From NCBI RefSeq assembly GCF_032854445.1, contig NC_088298.1, forward strand, positions 15,923,504-15,987,503: DNA of 64,000 bases, given 5' to 3'. The position numbers were made by a program, and so were the translations under genes. Below, in pieces: positions 32,561 to 43,356 of the stretch (the first letter of the stretch is position 1; each line of letters starts with the position of its first letter). The DNA is from Liolophura sinensis (taxonomy: Eukaryota > Mollusca > Polyplacophora > Chitonida > Chitonidae). The notes beneath the pieces are model-generated. The model had not been told where the DNA came from. It made no database searches and was given only the letters and a program-made list of their open reading frames with translations.

Positions 32561-32744
32561 ATTTGAACACACACATGCATAAATGTATCTGAATGCTTGG
32601 TGTTTTCCGTCGTTAGACACATGTAAAGTGTGATAAGTGACATCTGGTCCCACGTGAGGGTATGAGCACTTGGAAGTTTTAGTTTCTCTTACGTGAAATA
32701 TTCTTGAGTATGGCGTAAAACATCAGCGCACGCCAGCGAGGCGC

Positions 32745-32912
32745 AAATACTTAGGGGCCTCGAAGCAATGCAGACGCTCTGAGTTCAGGTCTAGCTTATG
32801 CTGGCGTTTCTTCGGTCGTGTGTGGAAAGGTTCTCCAGCAACCTGTGGATGGTCGTGGGTTTCCCAGGGCTCTGCCTGGCTCTGTATAAGTGAAATATTC
32901 TTGAGTACGGTG
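32745..32912 (+). repeat. SINE family 1 copy (plus, internally deleted)
   Basis: GGGGCCTCGAAGC start, B-box-like TGAGTTCAGGTC, CAGCAACCTGTGGATGGTCG and ATATTCTTGAGTACGG end. It directly abuts the TLR fragment that starts at 32914. A second family-1 end (AAATATTCTTGAGTATGGCG) precedes at 32690-32725. Confidence 0.75.
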
Positions 32913-32913
32913 T

Positions 32914-33112
32914 TGAGTTTGTCTTCTTGGACGAGTTCCGTGCGTTGATCAAACTGACGACCAGTTCTACTGTGGGCCGGAGAAGAAATGAGAACGGGTC
33001 GGGGCGCTGAGAAATTCTGTTAACCTTAACATTACAGAAATTAGGTTTACAAGCTGTGGTACTTTATCCTCTAAGGTTTTCATACATTAGATCTTTTTAA
33101 TAACATTGACAA
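32914..33112 (+). pseudogene. TLR ectodomain fragment (degenerate)
   Basis: Readable pieces in shifting frames match the LRR ectodomain of the intact TLRs: EFVF, EFRALIKL, STVGRRRNENG, then, after a frame change, ALRNS and LNITEIRF, corresponding to roughly residues 175-255 of copy 1. It has stops and indels and no signal peptide, transmembrane or TIR part. It is interpreted as the remnant of an additional TLR copy on plus, clipped on its left by a SINE. Confidence 0.75.
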
Positions 33113-33126
33113 GGATCAATAGGGGA

Positions 33127-33480
33127 GTTTCGAGTTCGAACTCTTTTATCGTTGAAGGTATAAAAAGTCCACCTGTACCATGTGACTGGTCAGAAATGTT
33201 AGGCAACTATTTTTCATCACATTCAGTATAACATGGGCGTCTGAAAAAAGTGTCGAAGTAATTTAGAGTTGAGGAGTGATAGAGAAGATTGATAATCTGA
33301 ATGGTTGTGAACGTGAAAAGTTCATAGAGAACAGAGCTGTCATTGGTGCCTCTGGAAAAGGGTGAGATAGGTGATTAGTAAAATAATGTCTACAAAGGTT
33401 GCCTAACACTTTTCACCACTGATGTGATAAAGCAGGACTTTTTTTACCTTTGATGACAAAAGAGTTCCAACAGCGTAAAA
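33127..33480. mobile_element. Fold-back (inverted-repeat) element
   Basis: 33127-33225 and 33380-33480 are imperfect inverted repeats (GAACTCTTTTATCG against its complement in CGATGACAAAAGAGTTCC-type sequence; ATGTTAGGCAAC against GTTGCCTAACACT), ~100-bp arms around ~155 bp. No coding frame. Probably a non-autonomous DNA transposon; a related end may lie near 58990-59060. Confidence 0.55.
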
Positions 33481-33639
33481 CACTGATAAATAAATCATAA
33501 AGGAGAAAATCTGACACAAACTGATATAAATTCATAAAAAGTAGTCCAGTACTTGTTTGTGCAATCAAACTTACCTCTTACAGACTCCGAGAAGCGGACC
33601 ATAACTTCCAAGGGAAAAATTGTTTATGGGAAAAAACGT

Positions 33640-34480
33640 TTCACAAACTAGAAGAAATTCACAACTTGTTCAGTACTTGTCTGTCTATGAGAAGAAATCT
33701 TTCCAGAATTCAGCAATTTACCACAACACCTATGGTGCTTCTCAGTGGGTCTGTTTGGTGGAAGAAAGATTGAAAAGATTGGAAGAAACCCAACACGATT
33801 AATGCTGTTCTGGTCAGTGAGAAAACCTTCAAAAACTTGATGGGAGAAATCTCTGCGCCTTGGCTTGTGCCTGTACGTATGTCTTGTGGAGAGAATCTTT
33901 CGGAGAACAGAGAGCAGGTCGTCAAGCGTGCAGTGCTGTACTGCTCTATCTGGTGGAGGAAACCTTGCAGAAATTGTTAGAACTTTCGACAATTAATACC
34001 GTCTTTGTCTGTCTGGTGGTGAAGAGCTTATAGACATTGTGGTGAGAAACTCACCACATTTAATGTTGGTCTGTCAGGTGGCGGAAACGTTTAGCAGAGA
34101 TTGGCAGAATCTCACCACAGTTAATGTTTTTTCCGTCTGATGGAGGAAACCTAGCAAAGATTAAGAGATACTCACCACAAATAATACTGGTCTGTCTGGT
34201 GGAGAAAACCTTACACAGATTGGGAGAAAGGCCACAATTAATGTTTGTCTGTCTGGTGGAGGAAACCTTGCAGAGATTGGGAGAAAGTCACCACAATTAA
34301 TAATTGTCTGTCGGTGAGGGAAACCTTGCAGATATCACCACAATTAACGTTTATCTGTCTTGAAATAAAGCTTGCACAGACTGGGAGAAACTCAACACAA
34401 TTAACGTTGTACTTTTCTGCCTGGTGGAGGAAATCTTGCATAGAATTGGAGAAACTCACCGCACCGCTCACCGAGATTGG
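33640..34480 (+). repeat. ~58-bp degenerate minisatellite
   Basis: About thirteen units built on GTCTGTCTGGTGGAGGAAAC, CTTGCAGAGATTGGGAGAAA and CTCACCACAATTAATGTT. The clearest run is 34005-34440, with units starting near 34007, 34067, 34129, 34188, 34244, 34303, 34350 and 34407. Open frames seen on either strand here are by-products of the repeat. Confidence 0.85.
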
Positions 34481-34489
34481 GAGATTTTT

Positions 34490-35490
34490 TATTAGATGGA
34501 CGAGATCTTTGAATTTTCCCTTGACAGAAGACTGACGCCCTCCTTTTAACTTGTTGGATCAAACACCAAGATCTATTAGCGTGGTAATCTTCCATGGGTC
34601 GGGAAATGTACTAACGGAAAGGAGAAAAGGGAATAGGGAACGTTTTCCGCCTATTTATCACTGGCCTAAGCTATGTAGTCTATATGCTATGCTCTGCTTA
34701 AGCTATGCAGAGAATGAGGTTTTAAGGATACTGGTGACATATTTCAATGAATACATGAAAAGTATGGCCAATCCAGCCTGAACCCCAGTCGCCACTGCCC
34801 ACCATTACACAGAGAAATCTTTTTTGTGCAACTTTTCTCAAAACGGTAAACACAACAAAAATGCTCAGAGTAATATATTTTTAAGGCATGATTTTCAAAA
34901 TCTACCCGCTTCTTTTTGACTACACGTGGTGCCCAGCATCTTCTCCATAGAACGATCAACAAGCGAATGCTTACAAATGAAATAAATCATCGAGCTTTCT
35001 CACAGATGCGTTGACAATAAATACATATATTTACTTGATTATTGTTTAACAAAACATACATAATTGACAGCTGGTGTGCGATTGCGGTCAGTAGAGGTAA
35101 CCGAAGTGCCAGGGGAAAAAACATCGATCTTTGGTAAGGTACTGACCAACTTTCTCACATGAGACATACAGAAATGTGTTTCATATTGGTGGACGAAGGT
35201 TACCTTCAACGATCAGCGTCGCCGACAGCTTATTGTCACAAGACTCCAGAAGCAGTGATAGCGGGGGATACATATGTAGATCTGGGGCCGATTCCATGAA
35301 GCCCTTCCTGACTTAAGTCAAAATTTAAAAACGTTGTACTATGCCTAGTTTCTGGTACTGAAAGTTGAAATTTGGACTCGTTTGTCTTAAGGCAACATTA
35401 ATGAGGGGGACAAAATTTTATTTTCTGAAGCCCCAAGGGAATGACTTTGTGAAAGCGGCCCCGGCATTTATACAAGGTATACGGATTAAA
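34490..35490. other. Stretch without a recognisable gene
   Basis: Between the 58-bp minisatellite and the AT-rich array. It contains a family-3-like SINE body on minus at about 35050-35270 (GGTAAGGTACTGACCAAC, CACATGAGACATACAG). Nothing else was recognised. Confidence 0.5.
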
Positions 35491-35496
35491 AACTAC

Positions 35497-36035
35497 GTAC
35501 AAGATACACAATACTATATGGGTGAAAAAAGAAATTGTACAAGATGTACAATAATGAAAAAAACTTATACATGATACACTATAGCGAAAACAATTCTACA
35601 AGATATACAACAATGATAAAGACTAAGTATACGTGATACACAGTGCTGAAAAAATTCTACAAGATATACAATAATGAAAAACAGTAACTATACGTTATAC
35701 ACAGTGCTGACAAAAAATTCTACAAGATATACAACAATGATAAACACTAAGTATACGTGATACACAGTGCTGAAAAAATTCTACAAGATATACAATAATG
35801 AAAAACAGTAACTAAACGTTATACACAGTGCTGACAAAAAATTCTACAAGATATACAATAATGAAAAACAGTAAGTATACGTAATACACAGTGCTGACAA
35901 AAATTCTACAAGATATACAATACAGTAATGAAAAAAAATGATGCACATTTGTGAAAACAAATAATACAAGATTACATAATAATGAACAAAAATGTGCATG
36001 ATACACATTGAAGAGAAGACATTGTACAAGATGTA
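35497..36035 (+). repeat. AT-rich 65-70-bp tandem repeat with dimer periodicity
   Basis: Units of TTCTACAAGATATACAATAA, TGAAAAACAGTAACTATACG, TTATACACAGTGCTGACAAA repeat at least seven times. Alternate units share variants (CAACAATGATAAA versus CAATAATGAAAAAC), giving a ~135-bp higher-order period in the centre. Confidence 0.87.
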
Positions 36036-36350
36036 TGAAGATTTAGTCTACTCCGGATAAAACTAAGTGAAAATGTGAACAAGCCGTTGACGCAGTGTTG
36101 TAGATGATATATGTAGTCCCCGGTATGCTGTAGGCATCCACAGAGAAAACATGTGTGAAAAATTACTTAGAAATTAACTTCGAGAGAAATACCAGGCTTT
36201 TTCCTTCCTGGGAATTTACGTCACTCCAAATAAAACAAGGTTGTAATAAAGTATAATGAAAGAAAAATCATAAACGTGCAACATAATTCAACTCAGTGAA
36301 AATTTGGTAGTGAATATGTTGCAGCGAATCAAGATATATGTGCAACAATA

Positions 36351-36462
36351 AATCAGTTCATTTAAAGTTCATGAAAGATATGGCAGTATAAATCAGTTCA
36401 GTTAAAGTTCATGGAAAATATGTCAGTATAAATCAGTTCATTTGAAGTTCATGAAAAATGTG
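36351..36462 (+). repeat. 40-bp tandem repeat, three units
   Basis: Three units beginning AATCAGTTCA, each followed by a GTTAAAGTTCATG-type segment and ending CAGTATA, nearly exact. Confidence 0.85.
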
Positions 36463-36469
36463 TATTAAA

Positions 36470-38540
36470 GACACAGCGTAAAGAGTAAACTAAAACAGTG
36501 ACGACAGAGTTATAGAGTACGGCGTTAAAGACGAATGAAATTGATAAATCCAAAGAGGGCATGTCAGAATAAGTTACTGTGAACAATGGAATACAGAGAT
36601 TCACAATGGATTAATTCTGAGATCCCCAGGCTTCCGCTGATTCCCTGCACATACTCTAACTACAAATGTTCCTACTGAACCAGTATTATATTTCTCACGT
36701 AATCACCTTACTTAAAAAATTGTAACCCATTACACCGATATAGAAGGAAGTATTAAATCATGCTCTCATTGAAATTAAAATCAAAATGTTTTCATGTTTC
36801 AGTTTACTATTTTTTTTTTCGCAAAGCAGTTATCTTTTGGGTAACTAATGTGGGAATTGAGGAAATTAAAACCCTGAATAAGGACAATTCTTTGTACGGG
36901 TAGGTCATATAATACGCTCAACAGGAAACCCAAATTCAGGCAATGTCAGTGATACCTTACATAATGAGGAAGACCACTGGGATCTGAATACGCGCATTAA
37001 TAATTTGGCATAGAGACATAAGTGTTTAAATGCATATATACAAATCACATACGGAAGGTTGAGTTACAAACGACAAAGCAGGAAGAAGATAAAATTAATG
37101 TGGTAAAGTAAAATACTTAAAAAAGAAGCTGGGAAGTACGTGTTTAACATCCATTTATTTATTTGATTGCTGTTTAAGCACGTCTATGGATATTTTTAAT
37201 TCATGACGACCCAAAAGCATAAATACACTTTTTTGTATGACAGTATAAGCATACTCCAGAAATCATACAGCCACTTGCCCAAAAGGAATTGTGAGGCAAT
37301 GGTGAAGTTTTGAAGTTACAATCGCGATCGTAGGACAAATTTGACTCGTACGTAAAGGTGGCTTCGGACCCCCATTAATTTTCCATAAGCGACAATGTTA
37401 ACGTCTAGCGCTGTAGCTCAGTCCCAAACATTCCTTGGCAAATAAGCTTTGGTGCATACCTGGCCCAGCCTGGGAGAAACAAGCCATAAAAATCTTGACA
37501 TAGGTTGACCGTCAAAATCTGGATCTTTCCATGCAGGCAGCCTCACCACTACCTCACACCTTGTGTCCTCTCACCCAGAAAATCAAACTTTAATCAATAA
37601 AGCTCATACCTCCTCAAAGTTTAGACACTTTCCAGCATTTTAATACCAAGCATGCACCTGTGCACCAAAAATGGAAACCTGGGAGCAAAAAAGAACTTTA
37701 TACCTTAAAATTCACATAACTACCGAAAAACGGAAGTTGTAATGGGGGTCTGTGTCCTATCACACCAGCCAATTTTTTTCAAAATCAATAATTTTTGCAC
37801 CACATAATTCCTGACACTTCTGAACCTCACAGGCAAAATTAGGGCTTGATACATGCAAAAACTTTGGAGTTGGATGAATTCAAGTTGGGATACCCCCATC
37901 TTGGACATGTGTCTTTTTTTCAGGTTAAAAAAACTGTGAAGGGTAAACTTTGAAGCTTTGCAGTGCATATACCGTTCAAGATTTCTCCATCAGGTCAACT
38001 GCTTTGGAAAGACAAGATGTTTATCTGCAAGAAAAGTTAAAAAAATCACATTGACAAAGCACTTTAGACTTTTCAAAAGCAACCATTTAGAGAAATATAC
38101 ATTTTTAAGAAGACTTTTCTACTCAGAGCAGCTTTAAATATCAAAGTTACAAGCCAAAAGTATCAAAGCATACATCAAAATATAGGCAATTTATATGACA
38201 ATTAAATGTCAAAATATAAGACATTTACTTCAGCAACTTTGTTAAAAAAATTGACTGACAGTGTGGTAGGGGGTATCAAAGGTGATGAAGACCTGCTCAC
38301 AGGCACTTTTTCAGTGGATAGGACTTAAGAAAAGACTAGTATCCCAGTTCCCCACTGAATAACATGATGAAACCCTTTAAAAGAGGCTGTAAGAACACAC
38401 CAGCCTGACACAAAGAGAATACAGCGGCCAAGACGGTGCAAGGTAGATTCCACAGCTGGATCAGACAGAGATACACATGAGCGGGAATGGGCTGCTGAAG
38501 GAATGCGACTCATAGATATACAGAAAATGGTGTGAATATG
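36470..38540. other. Stretch without a recognisable gene
   Basis: Mostly AT-rich, no supported frame. A family-1-like fragment (TTTATTTGATTGCTG) lies at 37154. From about 37400 base composition becomes less AT-rich and may belong to the mobile element whose transposase starts near 38551. Confidence 0.45.
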
Positions 38541-38550
38541 GAACAAAGTT

Positions 38551-40186
38551 ATGCTTGAGCACAGTGAGACCAAGGACGACTGTTCACTGCCCAGGTTAGA
38601 GATGGCTGTAGAGAAAAAGTGGGGTTTAGGCTGGGCGTTCAGTTTTACGTACTGTGACTGTGACTATGTATCTGGCTGCCACAAATTCTACAAAGAGGTA
38701 GAATGCAAGAGACCTGGCCAAAAAGCTGCGGCGGTGAACCGAGCTCTTCAGGTAGGCCTCCAGGACACACCAGTGGGGAACACCCGAGCCAGACTCCTAT
38801 TTGCAGCGATGGACGTGCCGCCGGCCACTCGTAGGAACATACATCGCACTGCAAACCATGTCGCATCTGCAATCGCAAAGCTGAACAGAGAGGATATGGC
38901 AAATAAGGTGGAAGAGGTAAAGGCATACAAAAGGCAAAGAGGAGAGGATGACAGCACAATAGATCTGGCCACAGACACTCGCTACAACATCATTACCATA
39001 ACCAGTCCCAAGAAACCGGGCCAGAATGCTTCACAAGCCATTTTTTTCACTGGCTGTGGAGACATCAACAGACAAGCAATACATTGTCTTCGCAGCACTG
39101 AAGAATAAATTGTGTTGGACTGGGGCCTGGCTGAGAGGAAACGGCTTCCAAGTAAAGTGCCCTGGAGGACACGAGGAGTGCACAGCGAACACAAACCCAC
39201 ATGCCCCCTAGTCCGAGTATAATATGGGGAACGAGATTGGCGAGGCAAGGTGTTTTAGCCAAGCACGTAACCACGGACGGCGACTCCAGGTTAGCCAAGG
39301 GAGTGGAGGACGGCATCCGACTGGTCGAGCCACTGTGGGAGGTTCAACGGTTAGCAGACCCCACGCACCTAGGTAGATCCCAGTTCAACAAATGTAACCA
39401 GGCTAAGTTCAGCGATGCCATGTTCGAAGGACAGGGCCGAACGAGGGAAGCCAGGAAGAAAGCACAGAAGGTGTTAAGTCAGGATGTTAAGGCCAGGTGT
39501 AGCTTGACATTTTCTCAACTTATATCTGAGCACATTGGTGACATGAGGAAAATAAAAACTTACCTAGCCAGGGTTGTGGATGCAATGGTCAGGTGTTACG
39601 GTGGGGACTGTTCCAAATGCCGCAGGAACAGTGTGGTTTGCTCCAGAGGGGAAACCAGCAGCTGGTGGGAGAGGTCCCTGTTTTTATCCACCAGTAAACT
39701 CTGCCCTTCCAACATGGATGACAACGACAGGAAACTATTGACCGAAGTACTGCACATGAGATTGAGCGAGACAGCCGTCGCCAGTCTCCGGATGAACACA
39801 AGCACTCAAAAGTGCGAAGCTGTCAACAGATCACTCAGCGTCTCCTTGCCCAAGAATGTAAACTACAGCAGAAATATGGAGGGAAGGGTGGTGTCCACAG
39901 ACTTAACAATGGCCAGGACAAGTCCACGGCTGCCAATCTCCAAGCTGTCGGCGCCAGTATCTCACCTAGGACCGAGAAAACAGTACAGCAGATTGAAAGG
40001 GTGAACCAGTACCACAAGGTTTATAAGAAGCAACAGACAGTTAAGGGGAGATCACTCCGCAATACAGCCAGAAAACTCCGACAGCACATTGAGTACAGGC
40101 TTTCAAATCCAGAAGAGAAAACTGACTATGCCAAAGGACAACTGGATAACACCCCAACAGATCACACATACGCTAGATATTTGTAA
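38551..40186 (+). pseudogene. Mutator-like transposase, frame-disrupted
   Basis: Three plus frames together cover one protein. 38551-~39060 gives an N-terminal domain (YCDCDYVSGCHKFYKEV, RPGQKAAAVNRAL, DVPPATRRNIH). ~39030-39210 gives KNKLCWTGAWLRGNGFQ and KCPGGHEECTAN. ~39230-39890 gives TTDGDSRLAKG (likely first catalytic Asp), QRLADPTHLGRSQ, CYGGDCSKCRRNSVVC, CEAVNRSLSVSLPKNVNYSR. ~39880-40186 gives a basic C-terminus ending in KGQLDNTP. These are hallmarks of the invertebrate Mutator-like transposase domain family (TDGD, C-x-x-C-R-R, N-R-S-x-S-x-P-K-N-x-N-(Y/F)-S-R). At least three frame changes show it is inactive, assuming no introns. Terminal repeats were not found. Confidence 0.8.
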
Positions 40187-40295
40187 CCGCCAGTTTTGTA
40201 TATAATTTGTCACTGCTGTTGTCGCTTATGAAAAAAATTAAAAAATGATAACAGAAATTGAGCAAAACCTGAAACACATCTGCTATTTATTATTT

Positions 40296-40652
40296 TTAAT
40301 GAGGGGAAACCAACCTGCTCAGTCTTAAATGCAGCATGCACCTTGCATACTGCCCATGGACGAGACAGCGCTGCCTTTTATTGTTAACACCATGCGGTTC
40401 CAAGCTTATGTGGTCCACATTTACACAGCGTGTGTTGTGGCATACGTGCGAACAATCAAGCTTGGGATCTAAATGTGACAGCCCCTGTCTGGCCATATAA
40501 ACAAGTCTACTGATATGTTTCTTCTTCCATCGATGTGTGACGGGGTCTTTGTAGGAGGCAAGGCCATATCGACCATCCCTCGTCAATGGTCCTGTCCACA
40601 CTCGACAGGCTCCGTTTTCGCTAAACACTGAAACTTTCAATTTTTGCACCAA
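40296..40652 (-). CDS. Small I-PpoI-like His-Me finger (zinc-binding loop) endonuclease ORF
   Basis: An intact 118-codon frame. The N-terminal half has ACRVWTGPLTRDGRYGLASY and KKKHISRLVYMAR, a beta-rich DNA-binding region. The C-terminal half carries LDCSHVCHNTRCVNVDH followed by ISLEPHGVNNKRQRC and CMLH, which match the zinc-binding loop/His-Me active site of I-PpoI-type homing endonucleases: catalytic-type His in SHxCHNTRC, the Asn in NNKRxxC and the Cys/His zinc ligands. Such proteins cut DNA. In animals they occur as dispersed, probably mobile-element-borne genes. It lies tail-to-tail with the Mutator-like pseudogene, 110 bases away. Whether it is expressed, or truncated at its N-terminus, is unknown. 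Fold assignment is confident; role is not. Confidence 0.72.
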   Translation of the reverse strand: MVQKLKVSVFSENGACRVWTGPLTRDGRYGLASYKDPVTHRWKKKHISRLVYMARQGLSHLDPKLDCSHVCHNTRCVNVDHISLEPHGVNNKRQRCLVHGQYARCMLHLRLSRLVSPH

Positions 40653-40871
40653 TTTCTGCTCTGAACGTCTCCATTTTCAAGCGTAGGAATACTAGAACGT
40701 TGCATGTTGTTCATTTCAGGATGCCTATACACATGTTACCCTACACTGGACAGCATTTTACCGATTTTTCATCAAAATGGATATTTTCAGAAAATAAACA
40801 GACCCAAGAAGCTATAAAACGGCTCAATCTATGCACAGACATACCCACCAAAAATTATCAGGTCTTGTGCT

Positions 40872-43142
40872 AGAGATTTCTCAGCGCTTTCGACATCTGA
40901 CGAACTGGGATATCCTCCATCAGCACACAGATGATGACGTCTTCTCTGCTTTCCTCCAGACATTTCATGCCGGCGTACTCGATTTCTAGAGGACCGTATC
41001 GAGACTCGAGGAATCCTTGGCTGATGGTTGGTTAACAGAATTTTTCTTCATTTTGTCCACGATGTTTTCATGAATTCGCTTGCCGGGAATGAAATCGTCA
41101 TGAACACATAGCCGGCCTTTATCTTCAACCAACTCAAGTTTTCAGGATGACCATTTTGTACTCGCCTGAATAATAGGACACAAAGGCATCGTAGATATAC
41201 TAATGGTCAACAAACATGTTCTCTGGGGGCGTCAGTTTAGTACACAGCCAGTATCAGAGGTTTAATCGGTAACGATACATCGCAGTAAGCAACAAGGATA
41301 ACGGAAGTGAACTCATCATACCTACCATCGATGTTATCAGATAAGTATGGCTGGCACATTTCACTTCAAAATAAGCTAAGTGTTCTCCAAAAGTGGAGAG
41401 AGGAACCCAAGTTCCGTTTGGCTGAAAGCATGTGTAGTTGTCAGGATCATTCAGGCTGTCATTCCTCTGGAGAGTCCAACGGATGGACAGCACAGTGTAG
41501 CAAGTACACTGTAGAAGGGGTTGTTTCTCAGTAGAAGAACGAACGATTCTGATTATGCTATTCATCTGTCGATCAGTTCCCTTTCTTTTGGACGAAAATA
41601 GGTGAAGGCATTACAAGATAGGTCCAGTTTATCGAGTTAAACCTAAATTGCACGAGGTAGACGCTGAAACTTGTTATTCGCCAGACTCATTATCCGCAAG
41701 CGTCTGTTGGTGTTAAACACTGCGGGGTGTAAGTCAAACAGCTCGTTGGATGAGATGTCGATTTTTTTTTCTAGACAACAAAGTCAAACGGAACTCTTGC
41801 TGCTTTAAAGGCAATATCCATATTTGACCCATCGGAAGTTTTAAGCGTCGTGATATTTTCTACATTCTTAAAATACGTCGGCGCGATGTATCTGAACGGC
41901 ATTCCAGACATATCGAGGTGAGTAAGATTGCTTAGGCCGTATATAAGTGCCTCAGAACAGTTTAACGTTATAATAAGCAATATTCAGGTCTTGTAGACTA
42001 GAATTTGGGTAGAAGTTGACCCTTATGTACATGTAGAACCAGTTAACTCTGCTTATGTTTTCAGGAAAAACAATCCACTCATGTAACGTTTTGAAGGTTA
42101 AAGAGAGGAAAGGAAATCGATTGGCATTTGTGGCATTGTATTAAAAGACATGCTCAGAAATTCCAAGCAAGTAAACATGATACGTGCAGAATGAGTCAGT
42201 TCATCTGAAAGTGAAATGTAATTATGAGATATAACACATATGGAGTTAAAATAAACAAAGACTTCCGGAATCAAGACGCAATCTTTGCTCGCCAGATCTC
42301 CTATTAGCATCACCAGGTATATATCTATCAATGATTGACCTTTTAGAGCCCGGTGCAGTCCCAGATTGGTGTTATAACTTAAGTCTAACACTTTCAATAA
42401 CGAAAGGCGGTTGAAAATTCCCATCTCGATGAACAGAATCCCAAACTGGATCAACATTATCTTAGCCACTGGTGTCTTTCGAATGTTTTCAAATGTTTTA
42501 TTCTTAAGAGCGCACATATTGCAATCGTGTCTGCATTCACCACGTCCCGATGAAGATATGGCACTTAGCTCTTTTAAAGCTTGAAAAGCTACTCCGAATA
42601 AAAGATATTCCGGAAAATCTAGAACCAAAGACTTAAGATTTTTTTCAGCTTGCTGAATGCCTGGTCGATACCTTTCCAACTGTGGGCCTGATGGAAGTAG
42701 CGAACGACTTGTATCTCTTATGGATTTACCACGGACTCGATCAACACAGGAGTGAATACTTTGGCAGTAAAGTCTAAAAAAAGTTTCCGATATATTTAAA
42801 GATAAAAGTCGCTGGTTCTAAAGTGTTTGAAGGATTGCTTGAAAGATCCAAATGTTCCACGTTAGAAACATTTAAAAATGTCCTGTTTCGAATGTTTTCC
42901 AAACAACTGGAGCTTAAGTTGATCCCCTTGAGTGTCACTGTAAACTCCTTTCTTGGAACAGAAGACAACATTCGTTGACTACAGTTCAAGTAAAACTGCT
43001 TTTTTTTAATAGAAAGGGGCACTTTTGCGGACCAGCTGTCCAACAGAACACAGTGACAGCCAAAAACATGATTAGTACTCTTGAAGCTATTGACGAAATA
43101 TGACGACAAGTGTCCTATAGGAATTACTTGAGTGTACGACAA
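40872..43142 (-). pseudogene. Diverged Toll-like receptor pseudogene
   Basis: Segments in several minus frames follow TLR order. 43142-42774 resembles an LRRNT and first LRRs (CHCVLLDSWS, SVPRKEFTVTL, VEHLDLSSN). 42679-42098 holds LRRs (LKVLDLSYNTNLGL, LEFLSMSFN). 41980-41771 holds LRRs (LTHLDMSGMPFRYI). 41565-41254 is LRRCT and transmembrane (LLQCTCYTVLSIRWTL, YTCFQPNGTW, AMYRYRLNL). 41220-40872 is TIR (YDAFVSYYSGE, HDDFIPGKRIHENIVDKM, CVLMEDIPVRQMSKALRNL). There is an in-frame TAG just before TIR box 1, a frameshift in the mid-TIR, several ectodomain frameshifts, and the TIR is truncated before box 3. Box 2 RD is altered to DD. It is far more diverged than copies 1-3 and lies in the opposite orientation. 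Confidence 0.88.
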
Positions 43143-43356
43143 AGTGGCACGTTACCTTCAAAATAGATATATAGGAGAACAGGTTGAGATATATTATTTT
43201 AGTGACACAGTGAATTGTCCGTAAGACTTTTTGTCCTGTTTGATAGCTTTGCATACCAATAAAGGGCAAAGGCTGAGCTACTTCTGTTAAATGGGGCCCT
43301 TTACCAGCTATCACGTTCTAATCAATGCTCTGAGATGTACCAGCACAGATCAGAAA

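Larger units (their letters stand above)
25141..32640 (+). repeat. TLR tandem unit 3
   Basis: Third direct repeat, ending near 32640 where homology to 17410 / 25040 stops (after GTGTAAAGTGTGATAAGT). Its CDS start is 7928 bases from that of unit 2; the extra length is mainly a second minisatellite block. Its 3' flank lacks the SINE found in units 1 and 2. Confidence 0.85.

Noticed and set aside
33648-33992. 114-codon minus frame and neighbours at 33.7-34.6 kb
   Set aside because: Composed of the ~58-bp minisatellite; the apparent protein repeats are translations of it.
35497-36462. CRISPR array
   Set aside because: Repeats are contiguous or AT-rich tandem units without spacers of regular length, in an animal genome.
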